Below are positions 1 to 7,718 of a stretch of 64,000 nt of DNA, piece after piece. Origin of the DNA: Sphingopyxis sp. (GTDB taxonomy: Bacteria; Pseudomonadota; Alphaproteobacteria; Sphingomonadales; Sphingomonadaceae); the NCBI GenBank assembly GCA_030145715.1, contig JAIXHQ010000002.1, positions 62,001 to 126,000 of the forward strand, in the 5' to 3' direction. The stretch's first letter is position 1. Each line of letters starts with the position of its first letter. The position numbers and the translations under genes are program-made. Under the pieces are notes generated by a model. It was not told the origin of the DNA and made no database searches. It saw only the letters and a program-made list of their open reading frames with translations.

Positions 1-618
1 CAATGCGGCGGCACCGAGCGGCGATTCGTTCAGGCGGCGCCGCGCGTCGGCAAAGCGCGAACGGTCACGGCCGAACATGTCGACATAGGCGAGCAGATGA
101 TGGCCAAGCGTCACCGGCTGCGCCACCTGAAGATGGGTAAAGCCAGGCATGATGCTGTCGGCATGTTCGGCGCCGCGGGTCAGCAGCGCGGACTGGATCG
201 CGGCGAGCCCCGCATCGATGCGTTCGCAGGCGGTGCGCGTCCACAGGCGAAAGTCGGTCGCGACCTGATCATTGCGCGAGCGCGCGGTGTGGAGCCGCCC
301 GGCGGCGTCACCGACCAGTTCCTTGAGCCGCGATTCCACCGTCATATGGATGTCTTCGAGCCTGAGATCGACAGGCACGCCGTTCGCGGCAAATTCGTCG
401 GCGATCTGCGCCAGTCCGCGGTCGATCACGATCGCATCGTCGGCCCCGATGATACCCGTCGCGCCCAACATCGCGGCATGGGCGCGGCTGGCGGCAATAT
501 CCTCTTCCCACAATCGCTTGTCGATGGGGATCGATGCGTTAATCTCTTGCATGATCGCCGCGGGTCCGCCACCGAAGCGGCCGCCCCACATGCTGTTGCT
601 ATCCGGAGTATTCGCCAT
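1..618 (-). CDS. argH: argininosuccinate lyase, N-terminal part (runs off the window)
   Basis: Last step of arginine synthesis: cleaves argininosuccinate to arginine and fumarate in the cytosol. Reading the minus strand from the ATG at 618 gives 206 codons with no stop before the window edge, so the C-terminal half, including the GSSxMPQKKNP loop, lies outside. The protein starts [15 protein letters not shown], the usual ArgH opening. It carries the canonical HTARSRNDQ substrate loop at about residues 110-118 and the THLQ motif at about 161-164 with its catalytic His. This canonical loop contrasts with the altered loop of the paralogue at 39786-41303. Its 5' end overlaps the divergent lipoprotein gene by 29 bases. 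Confidence 0.95.
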   Translation of the reverse strand, partial: MANTPDSNSMWGGRFGGGPAAIMQEINASIPIDKRLWEEDIAASRAHAAMLGATGIIGADDAIVIDRGLAQIADEFAANGVPVDLRLEDIHMTVESRLKELVGDAAGRLHTARSRNDQVATDFRLWTRTACERIDAGLAAIQSALLTRGAEHADSIMPGFTHLQVAQPVTLGHHLLAYVDMFGRDRSRFADARRRLNESPLGAAAL

Positions 619-1213
619 TCGCCGCGTCCCGAGCCCATATCCTGTAATCCTTGCCGTGCTTTTGGCCGGATCGATCGCCGGCTGCGATAGGGAAAAGCAG
701 CCAAGCGGGCAAGCGGGGCAAGGCCAAGCAAATGTTTCGGCCAGCCAAGCGGGGAAGCTGGAGTCATTCCAGTATCAGATCGATCGCAGCAAGAAGGGTG
801 AAGCGGCCCCGACCGTCGCGTTTAGCGGCCCCGATGGCGCGCCGGTGACGCTGGCGGAGTTTCGCGGCAAGCCGCTGCTCGTCAACCTGTGGGCGACATG
901 GTGCGCGCCCTGCGTTGCCGAGATGCCGACGCTCGACGCGATCGCGGCGCAGCGGGGCGAGACGATCAGCGTGATCGCCGTCGCGCAGGACTTGCAGGGC
1001 GCCGAAATCGTCAAGCCATGGTTCGAAAAGGCGGGTCTGAAAACGCTTCAGCCCTATGTCGATCCGGAAAACGGCCTGCTCGACGCGGCGAACAGCGCGC
1101 TGCCGACAAGCATCTATTACGACGCGAAAGGCCGCGAAATCTGGCGCGTCATCGGCGCCATCGACTGGCAGAGCGAAAAGGCGAAGGCGCTGCTGGCCGA
1201 AGCCGGCGCCTGA
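590..1213 (+). CDS. TlpA/ResA-type thioredoxin-like lipoprotein
   Basis: Predicted membrane-anchored disulfide reductase of the TlpA/ResA group, acting on the outer face of the inner membrane. From the ATG at 590 the protein is 207 aa. It has two arginines (11-12), a hydrophobic stretch and a lipobox ending IAGC with Cys32. A Gln/Ala/Ser-rich linker follows, then a thioredoxin fold with the active site WCAPC (Cys105 and Cys108). Known relatives reduce cytochrome c apoproteins or other periplasmic thiols; no cytochrome biogenesis gene is nearby, so the partner is unknown. No good ribosome site precedes 590, but later in-frame starts would destroy the signal peptide. Confidence 0.85.
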   Translation: MLLLSGVFAIRRVPSPYPVILAVLLAGSIAGCDREKQPSGQAGQGQANVSASQAGKLESFQYQIDRSKKGEAAPTVAFSGPDGAPVTLAEFRGKPLLVNLWATWCAPCVAEMPTLDAIAAQRGETISVIAVAQDLQGAEIVKPWFEKAGLKTLQPYVDPENGLLDAANSALPTSIYYDAKGREIWRVIGAIDWQSEKAKALLAEAGA

Positions 1214-1257
1214 TCGCGCGCCGCTGGTCGCAAAGCCAAGAGAGGGCGGGGCCAAGA

Positions 1258-1286
1258 AAGGGCGGGCGCCCATGACGCCCACCCTT
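1258..1286. terminator. stem-loop between convergent genes
   Basis: An 11-base stem with one mismatch (arms 1258-1268 and 1276-1286, loop 1269-1275) lies between the lipoprotein gene and the convergent small secreted gene. There is no long T-run on either side, so its role as a shared terminator is only inferred from position. Confidence 0.35.
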
Positions 1287-1330
1287 CCCCGCGACCCAGA
1301 GCGATGCTCCGGGGAAAAGCCGAAAAGCGT

Positions 1331-1669
1331 TTAACCGCCGACAGTCACGCGGCCGCTACGATAGCCCTTGTCGCGCATTTTCTTCACATAATCCTTGTCG
1401 GCATCGACAACCTCATTTCCCCATTCATCCCACGCATCCCAACGGTCCTCGCGGTCAGTGGCCTTGCGCAGGTCGGTGCTCAGTTCCTTCTCCGCCTCCA
1501 GAATATCGGCCTTGTAATTATACCATTGCTTGTTGACGACGCCCGCGATCGGCGCGGTCCGGATGTGCGGCCGCTCAAATCCCGGCGGCATCGAAGCATA
1601 GGGAACCGCCGCGACGGCGGCGGTGGCCGGGAGAGCCAGAATAGCGGCAAAAGCGGTCCATTTTTTCAT
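1331..1669 (-). CDS. small secreted protein of unknown function
   Basis: Unrecognised 112-aa protein. The start at 1669 is preceded by AGGAG at good spacing. The first 21 residues (MKKWTAFAAILALPATAAVAA) form a clear Sec signal peptide, so the mature protein of about 90 aa is periplasmic or secreted. The mature part is charged and tryptophan-rich, with a segment containing DRWDAWDEWGNE, and has no cysteine for a disulfide. It ends with a basic tail (KKMRDKGYRSGRV). It lies between a thioredoxin-like lipoprotein and gpsA and is not obviously in an operon with either. No function is proposed. Confidence 0.7.
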   Translation of the reverse strand: MKKWTAFAAILALPATAAVAAVPYASMPPGFERPHIRTAPIAGVVNKQWYNYKADILEAEKELSTDLRKATDREDRWDAWDEWGNEVVDADKDYVKKMRDKGYRSGRVTVGG

Positions 1670-1794
1670 CGTCCATCTCCTGATGTCCTGCCCGCCTGCG
1701 GGCGGGTCAGGAGAGTCAACGAAGCGCAGGGCCGATTTCTTCCCCGCCGATCGCCAAAATCGCACGGGTCGCGGTGGAATCGCCCGAAATGCGC

Positions 1795-2796
1795 CTATCC
1801 GGGGTGCGCTTCATCGCCGACAGCGGACCGCAGCAGTCCGCGAAACACGTCCTGCGCGCTGCATTTTCCCTGTGTCACGTCATAGACATCGCGCGCGATC
1901 GGCATATCCACACCATGGCGTTCGGCGAGCGCAATAACCGTCGGCGCACTCTTCACCCCCTCCGCCACCATGTTCATGCCCTCGATAATCTCGTCGATCG
2001 GCCGCCCCTTGCCCAGTTCCACGCCGACGTGGCGGTTGCGCGACAACGGGCTGGTGCAGGTGGCGATCAGATCGCCCATGCCCGTCAGCCCGGCAAAGGT
2101 TTCGGCGCGTCCCCCCATGGCGACGCCCAGCCGGGTGATTTCGGACAGCCCGCGCGTCATCAGCGCCGACCGCGTATTGTCCCCGGCCCCCAGCCCGTCG
2201 CCCATGCCGACCGCAATCGCGATGATATTTTTCAGCACCCCGCCCAGTTCGCAGCCGAGCCGGTCGGTGTTGGTATAGACGCGGAACAGGCCCGAATGGA
2301 AAACCGGCTGGAGCGCGCGCACGACGATTTCATCCTCCATCGACAGCACGCTGGCCGCCGCCTGTCCCGCCATGATCTCACGCGCCAGATTGGGGCCGGT
2401 CAGAACGCCGACCGGATGGCCGGGCAACATTTCCTCGATCAGTTCGGTCATCCGTTTGCCCGACGACAGTTCAAGCCCCTTGGTCAGGCTGATGACCGGA
2501 ACCCACGGACGCAGGTAATGACGCGCTTCCTCCAGCACGCTGCGGAAACTGTGCGAGGGGACGCCCATCACCAGCACATCGGCGCCCGCGACGACCGCGC
2601 CCATGTCGCCCGTCGCGCGCAGCGCCGGAGGCAATTTGATGCCGGGCAGATATTTGCGATTTTCGTTGTCGGCATTGATGCCATCGACGGTTTCGGCGTC
2701 ACGCGCCCACAGCGTGATCGGCGCGTTGCGCGACACCACCGACGCGACCGTCGTCCCCCAACTGCCGCCGCCGAGCAGCCCGACATTCAACCGCAT
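1795..2796 (-). CDS. gpsA: glycerol-3-phosphate dehydrogenase [NAD(P)+]
   Basis: Cytosolic enzyme reducing dihydroxyacetone phosphate to sn-glycerol 3-phosphate, the backbone for glycerolipids. The 333-aa protein is family length. It opens MRLNVGLLGGGSWGTT with the Rossmann GxGxxG-type loop. It continues with VMGVPSH, LTKGLE, the LTGPNLAREI segment and the catalytic Lys in ELGGVLKN, then the GAGDN segment. The start at 2796 follows a GGGAGAGGG stretch; an in-frame upstream start at 2838 would read through that ribosome site. It is the last gene of a minus-strand lipid cluster that also encodes PlsB, the enzyme consuming its product, which suggests supply of glycerol-3-phosphate for neutral-lipid synthesis. 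Confidence 0.95.
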   Translation of the reverse strand: MRLNVGLLGGGSWGTTVASVVSRNAPITLWARDAETVDGINADNENRKYLPGIKLPPALRATGDMGAVVAGADVLVMGVPSHSFRSVLEEARHYLRPWVPVISLTKGLELSSGKRMTELIEEMLPGHPVGVLTGPNLAREIMAGQAAASVLSMEDEIVVRALQPVFHSGLFRVYTNTDRLGCELGGVLKNIIAIAVGMGDGLGAGDNTRSALMTRGLSEITRLGVAMGGRAETFAGLTGMGDLIATCTSPLSRNRHVGVELGKGRPIDEIIEGMNMVAEGVKSAPTVIALAERHGVDMPIARDVYDVTQGKCSAQDVFRGLLRSAVGDEAHPG

Positions 2797-2834
2797 GACC
2801 CTCTCCCACTTATGAGAAGAGACTGGCGCTGAAA

Positions 2835-3767
2835 TCAATGCTTGGCAAGGAAGTCGCGCTGAACCTCTGCGGTCGCCCTGGGGTCTTCGATCATCGGGAC
2901 GTGCGCGACATGTTCAAAGATATGCGACCTGCTGCCCGCTATGCCCTGTTCGAGGACGGCGACGCAACTGACGTCGATCAACTTGTCATGGCGGCCCCAC
3001 AGGATCAGTGTCGGGGCGGTCACTTTGCCAAGTTCGTCGTTGAGCGGTTTTTGCTCCATCTCGTCGGCGATCGTCCAGAAAATCTGGTCGAGCAGGTCGC
3101 GGTGCTTTAACGCATCGGCATAAATCACGGGCTTCAGCCGCGCCGGAACGAAGGTCGGTTTGCGGACGACAAAGGCGATCAGCCGGTCGGCGTCCTCCAG
3201 ATTGGCAAGCACGAGCGGATTATAGTCGCGATCGGCGACGAGTTTTTGCAGCTCGCTTTCGTCGCCGCCCATGACCCCGGCATTGTTCATCAGCGTCAGC
3301 GTGCGCAGACGATCGGGGTAATCGATCGCGAAACGCAGCGCGATCCAGCCGCCCATGCTGTTGCCGCCAAGATGCGGCCGATCGATACCGAGGGCGTCCA
3401 GAAAATCCTTGAGCCGCCGCGCCTGGCTGGCGACGTCAAAGGGCAGTTCGCGGTTGCGGTCATTTTCCCCGAATCCGGGCAGGTCAGGCGCGATCAGGTG
3501 ATAGTCGCGCGTCATCCACGGCGCGTAAAAGGTCCAGTGATCCTTGTCGGCGCCAAAGCCGTGGACCATCACCAGCGTCGGTTTCGACGGGTCGCCCCCC
3601 TCCAGATAGGGCCAAATGCGGCCATCGACCGTCACCGTCCGGCGCCGCACACGCGCGCGCCGCCGCATCAGCCAGCGGGCGCCCTGCATCAATTGTTCGG
3701 GGAACAGGAAATATAGCAGCGCGAGCGAAATCAGCGGCGCGAAGATCAGGACAAGCAGGATCTTCAT
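2835..3767 (-). CDS. alpha/beta hydrolase with N-terminal membrane anchor
   Basis: A 310-aa serine hydrolase. Residues 3-22 form one hydrophobic segment followed by a strongly basic stretch (RRRARVRRR), so it is probably anchored in the inner membrane. The catalytic core shows HGFG (oxyanion region), the nucleophile elbow GNSMGG (Ser137), an Asp in GRHDKLIDV and the His in HVAHVPMIE. The fold fits esterases, lipases and epoxide hydrolases. The start codon overlaps the stop of the upstream lipase gene as ATGA (3764-3767), so the two are translationally coupled. Context suggests an ester or lipid substrate; the precise reaction is unknown. Confidence 0.85.
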   Translation of the reverse strand: MKILLVLIFAPLISLALLYFLFPEQLMQGARWLMRRRARVRRRTVTVDGRIWPYLEGGDPSKPTLVMVHGFGADKDHWTFYAPWMTRDYHLIAPDLPGFGENDRNRELPFDVASQARRLKDFLDALGIDRPHLGGNSMGGWIALRFAIDYPDRLRTLTLMNNAGVMGGDESELQKLVADRDYNPLVLANLEDADRLIAFVVRKPTFVPARLKPVIYADALKHRDLLDQIFWTIADEMEQKPLNDELGKVTAPTLILWGRHDKLIDVSCVAVLEQGIAGSRSHIFEHVAHVPMIEDPRATAEVQRDFLAKH

Positions 3768-4630
3768 GGCTCGTCCCTTTCCTTCACATGCGCGTCGAAC
3801 CATTGGATCAGGTCGCCCAGCACCGCGTCACGTTCCGGCTCATTATATATTTCGTGAAACAGGCCGGGATAGATTTCGAGCCTCTTGTCGGTCGAGGCGA
3901 CATGATCGAACAGGAAGCGCGATCCTTCGGGCGCGGTCAGCCGGTCGTCGGCGCCGTGCTGAAGCAGCAGCGGCAGGTCGATTTCTCCCGCCCCGTCGCG
4001 CGCCGTTGCCATCGCGTCGAACATCTCGGCCGCGAGCCGCGCGCTCATCTTGCCCTTATGGACGAAGGGGTCGGCGAGATAGGCGGCGACCACCGCCGGA
4101 TCGCGGCTGACCCCGTTCGCTTCCAGCGCGATGACGCCCGCACGCGGGAAATAGCGCGAGAGGAAGCGGCTGATCCATATGGTCAGTTTCGATGGCGGCT
4201 TTGCAGTCAGGATTGCTGGCCCCGACAGCGCGGCGGCAGCAAAGTCGCGCTGATGCCCCGGCAACAGCAACGCCGCGATCAGACCGCCCATGCTGTGCCC
4301 GAGCAGCAGCCGCGGCTTGCCCGGCCATGCATCACGCACCCGCGAAATCAGCGCCGCCATGCCGTCGGTGTAGAGCGAAAAGGCGGGCACATAGCCCATC
4401 GTCCCGCTTGACCGGCCATGTCCCCAATGATCGACGGCATAGACGGCATATCCCGCCGCGGTCAGCCGCGCCGCGACATAGCCATAGCGTCCGGCATGTT
4501 CGGCATAGCCGTGCGCGAGCAGCACGACCGCCTTTGGTTCGCCCTGCGGCAGCCAGCGGGTCACATTCAGGCTCGACCCGTCGCCGCCCTGCCACGGCGG
4601 CAGCGTCAGCGGTTCGTTGTCGGCGCTCAT
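3764..4630 (-). CDS. monoacylglycerol lipase-like hydrolase (Hydrolase_4 family)
   Basis: A 288-aa alpha/beta hydrolase of the monoacylglycerol lipase/lysophospholipase type. It has HGYAEHAGRY after the first strand (oxyanion), DHWGHGRS, the nucleophile GHSMGG (Ser113), an Asp in HGADDRLT and a His in YPGLFHEIYNE, all in the order typical of the family. No signal peptide is visible, so it should act in the cytosol. The ATG at 4630 overlaps the patatin stop as ATGA. With the patatin lipase upstream it could finish breakdown of stored acylglycerols to glycerol and fatty acid. A longer in-frame upstream extension was rejected because it is antisense-like and lies inside the patatin gene. Confidence 0.85.
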   Translation of the reverse strand: MSADNEPLTLPPWQGGDGSSLNVTRWLPQGEPKAVVLLAHGYAEHAGRYGYVAARLTAAGYAVYAVDHWGHGRSSGTMGYVPAFSLYTDGMAALISRVRDAWPGKPRLLLGHSMGGLIAALLLPGHQRDFAAAALSGPAILTAKPPSKLTIWISRFLSRYFPRAGVIALEANGVSRDPAVVAAYLADPFVHKGKMSARLAAEMFDAMATARDGAGEIDLPLLLQHGADDRLTAPEGSRFLFDHVASTDKRLEIYPGLFHEIYNEPERDAVLGDLIQWFDAHVKERDEP

Positions 4631-6096
4631 CGCACCGCCTTTTTCATCGCGGCGCTGCGATGCCCCGGACCGTCGTCGCCCGCCGCGTCGATCCTGGCCA
4701 GGATCGCTTCGAGCGCGCGGCTGATCGCCGTCTGCATCCGCACCATTTCGACCTTTGGCCACGCGGTGCGTTCGCCGGTGTCGATCAGTTCGTCGATGTC
4801 ATCCTGTCCCAGGTCGGACAGGATCTTGGTCGGCGACCAGAATTTGGGCGGACGAATGATGTTGATGTCGCCGGTATATTCCTGGTTGATGACCGACCGC
4901 GCCATATTGGCCAGGCTGTTGAGCGGCGGAACCCAGCCCAGCGGTTTCTGAAAGATCACCATATTGGCGTTCAGCCACGCCTTGAACGTCGTCATCGACG
5001 CATGTTGGATCGCCTCGATCGGCGCCATCTGTTTGCGGGTATCGGTGGCAAAGGGCAGCGCGATCGGGTTCGCCTGGCTGACGATATGGTGGTTGACGCC
5101 ATATAGGCGTTCGAGCCGCCTGGTCGGAATGTCGTGCGTCACCGACCCGTCGACCCAGCGCCGGTCGGGCTGATAGGGCAGGCGCGCGCCGCTGTCGTCA
5201 CGCGCCATCAGCATCACCGGCGGAAAGACGCCGGGCACCGCGCACGACGCAAGCACCGCTTCGCGGATCAGCACATTGGGCGCGGTGATCGCGTTCAGCA
5301 GCCGCCCGTTCTGATGCTTTTCGGCGGGCGCCACCGACACATTGAGGTGGCGTCCGCTGACCTCATAGGCTTCCTGAAAGGTCAGGTCGGGGATCAGGTC
5401 GGCCAGCCGATCGCGCACTTCGTCGGGCGCCAGGCGTTTCTGTTCGGGATCGCGATCGGGATTGGCAAGGCGCTTGCTGGCAAGGACGGCGCCGATGTCC
5501 GCGTCCTTCCGCGTGCAGACGATCGCGGCAACGATCGACCCGCCGCTGGCGCCCGACATGATCGCGGGCAGCACGCCTTCTTCCCACAAGGCCTTTACGA
5601 CGCCGATGTGAAAGAAGAGGAAGCTGCCCGAGCCCGAGAGAAGCAGCGCCGAGCGGCCGTAGCAATGCTGGGCACGGCGAAAGAAATCGCGCTTTTCGTC
5701 GCGGCCGATGCTGCGCGCCGCCGCGATCTTGTCGAGCGAGGCGACGACTTCCGCCACATAATCCTCGATCAGCGCCTTCGTCCCAAAGCGGGCTTTTTGA
5801 TACAGGCGTTCGTGCCCCATGCCGTCGATATTGCCGTGGATGCCTTCGTTCAGGACAAAGAGCAGCCCCTTGACGTCGCTCGCCGCCGACAGTTTGCGCA
5901 GCTTTTCAAGCCGGGCGCGAATGGCCCGGTAATCGAAATGCTTGCTGTCATCGACATCGCGCCATTTCTGCATCCCCGATTTCCGGTCATGTTCACGCGC
6001 GGCCCTGGTCCAGGCCGCATAGTCGGGCGCGGTCACAAGGTCGCGGTCGGCGCTGAGCGTCGGGGTGAAAAGCATTCGGTAATCCTGCGAGAGCAT
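4627..6096 (-). CDS. patatin-like phospholipase with DUF3336-type N-terminus
   Basis: A 489-aa patatin-family acyl hydrolase of the kind related to yeast triacylglycerol lipases Tgl3/4/5. Residues 1 to about 145 form the N-terminal domain that precedes the patatin core in this group. The core follows with the oxyanion loop SGSGS (about 154-158), the GASGG nucleophile elbow (Ser184) and the DGS of the Ser-Asp dyad in WVDGSVTHDIP. Known relatives hydrolyse triacylglycerol or phospholipid. It starts 2 bases after the WS/DGAT stop and overlaps the next lipase by 4 bases. An enzyme that makes and one that can break triacylglycerol are therefore adjacent in the cluster. Confidence 0.9.
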   Translation of the reverse strand: MLSQDYRMLFTPTLSADRDLVTAPDYAAWTRAAREHDRKSGMQKWRDVDDSKHFDYRAIRARLEKLRKLSAASDVKGLLFVLNEGIHGNIDGMGHERLYQKARFGTKALIEDYVAEVVASLDKIAAARSIGRDEKRDFFRRAQHCYGRSALLLSGSGSFLFFHIGVVKALWEEGVLPAIMSGASGGSIVAAIVCTRKDADIGAVLASKRLANPDRDPEQKRLAPDEVRDRLADLIPDLTFQEAYEVSGRHLNVSVAPAEKHQNGRLLNAITAPNVLIREAVLASCAVPGVFPPVMLMARDDSGARLPYQPDRRWVDGSVTHDIPTRRLERLYGVNHHIVSQANPIALPFATDTRKQMAPIEAIQHASMTTFKAWLNANMVIFQKPLGWVPPLNSLANMARSVINQEYTGDINIIRPPKFWSPTKILSDLGQDDIDELIDTGERTAWPKVEMVRMQTAISRALEAILARIDAAGDDGPGHRSAAMKKAVR

Positions 6097-6098
6097 CT

Positions 6099-7655
6099 TT
6101 ATTTTTTCGGATTCTTGCCGGTCGCGTTCTTTTTAGCAACTGGTTTCACCCTGCTCTTTGTCGCAGTTCGGGCCACTGGTTTCGGTTTCGCCCCCGGCCC
6201 TGCCGCCGCTTTCGGCTTTGCCGTAGCGGCTTTTACTTTTTCCGGCCTGGGCGCCGCCGCCATCAGATCGGCGAAACTTTCGTCGATGCATTCGCGGAAA
6301 AACGCGATGTCGGGCATGATCGATCGTTCGCCGATGATCGAAAAGGCGATGCGGCCATTATAGCTGGGCGTCGCGACGAACAGCCCCATATTGTTCGCGA
6401 GCGGGGCCATGCCATATTGCTGCACCAGTTGCGCGCCGGCCAGATAGAGCGGCACCTGCGCGCCCGGAACGTTCGAGATGAAAAGGTTGGTGCCGCGCAC
6501 CGCGAAGCGTTCGCTGGTGACGAGCCGCGCGACCGCCGCCATCGTCGCGCCGGGAATATGCTGAGACAGATCGGTCATGATCCGCGCGCTGACCCCCGCC
6601 TTCGCCTCCTTTGCATCGACCGTATAGTCGCGGATCGCGGCGAGCCGGTCGAGCGGATCGCCGATGTCGGTGCGGATCGGCACGCTCATCGCCGACACCT
6701 GATTGCCGGGGGTCGCCGCCTTTCCGCCCTTGCCGCGCAGATTGATCGGCGCGACCGCGACCAGGCTTTCCGGCGGCAGCTCGTCATGCCTTGCCAGATA
6801 TTTGCGCAGCGCGCCGCCGACGGTGGTCAGCACGACGTCGTTGACCGTCGCGCCCGGCACTTTCCGACGGATTTCGGCCACATCGGTCAGCGCCACGGTG
6901 GTCGCGTCGAACATCTTGTGCGGGCCGACGGCCACGTTGAAGCGCGTTTCGGGAACACCCGCGGTCATCCCGCCGTCGGCGATCGACTTGCGCGCCGACG
7001 ATATGATCGCGGGCGACATCTTCATCAGCGCATTCATGAACTTGACCGGCGACTGCATCGAGGCGGCCCAGGCGCGCGACAGCGTTTCGGCACTCGACGG
7101 CGCGGTGCCCAGATCCTCGACCGGCGGCGGTTCGGGAATCGCGGGCGTCCCCTGTGCATCGATGTCGCTCATCGCGATGAAGGCATGGGCGCCCGACGCG
7201 CCATCGACCGCCGCATGATGGACGCGGTGCAGCATCGCAAAGCTGCCCTTTGGAATGCCGGGGATGCGGTCCAGTCCCTCGATGATGTAAATGTCCCAGA
7301 GCGGCCGGTTCATGTCCATGGGTTTCGAGAACCAGCGCGCAACCGCGATGCAGAATTGCCGCCAGTCGCCGGGTTCGGGCAGCCGCGCGTGGCTCATATG
7401 CGCTTCGATGTCGAAATGCTCGTCCTCGACCCAATAGGGATGGTCGATGTCGAACGGCAGGCGGTGAAGCCGCCGTTTGAACAGGGGCGATGTATCGACC
7501 CGGCCTTCGACATGGCTGATGATGTCCTTGAAACGCACAAAGCCGCCGGGCGCGGTCGAGGGGTCATAGATATAGACGCCCATGATGTGGGTCAGATTGT
7601 TCGCGGTCTGCGTATAGAGGAACTGGGCGTCCTGCGCGCTGAGTTGTTTGAGCAT
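6099..7655 (-). CDS. wax ester synthase/diacylglycerol acyltransferase (WS/DGAT)
   Basis: Bifunctional acyl-CoA:alcohol/diacylglycerol acyltransferase making wax esters or triacylglycerol at the cytoplasmic membrane. The start at 7655 follows AAAGGA with 7-base spacing, giving 518 aa. It has the defining HHxxxDG motif (HHAAVDG, His146-147 and Asp151), the upstream NRPLW segment (about 116-120) and the later NDVVLT and SNVPG segments of the family. The last 50 residues form a Lys/Ala/Pro-rich tail that most family members lack; it may bind anionic membrane or granule surfaces (inference). Neighbours supply its substrates (PlsB, PlsC) and hydrolyse its products (patatin). Confidence 0.93.
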   Translation of the reverse strand: MLKQLSAQDAQFLYTQTANNLTHIMGVYIYDPSTAPGGFVRFKDIISHVEGRVDTSPLFKRRLHRLPFDIDHPYWVEDEHFDIEAHMSHARLPEPGDWRQFCIAVARWFSKPMDMNRPLWDIYIIEGLDRIPGIPKGSFAMLHRVHHAAVDGASGAHAFIAMSDIDAQGTPAIPEPPPVEDLGTAPSSAETLSRAWAASMQSPVKFMNALMKMSPAIISSARKSIADGGMTAGVPETRFNVAVGPHKMFDATTVALTDVAEIRRKVPGATVNDVVLTTVGGALRKYLARHDELPPESLVAVAPINLRGKGGKAATPGNQVSAMSVPIRTDIGDPLDRLAAIRDYTVDAKEAKAGVSARIMTDLSQHIPGATMAAVARLVTSERFAVRGTNLFISNVPGAQVPLYLAGAQLVQQYGMAPLANNMGLFVATPSYNGRIAFSIIGERSIMPDIAFFRECIDESFADLMAAAPRPEKVKAATAKPKAAAGPGAKPKPVARTATKSRVKPVAKKNATGKNPKK

Positions 7656-7718
7656 CTTATGGTCCTTTACACACATCGTCATTGCGACCGAAGCGCAGCC
7701 ATGACGGAAGATGATGGG

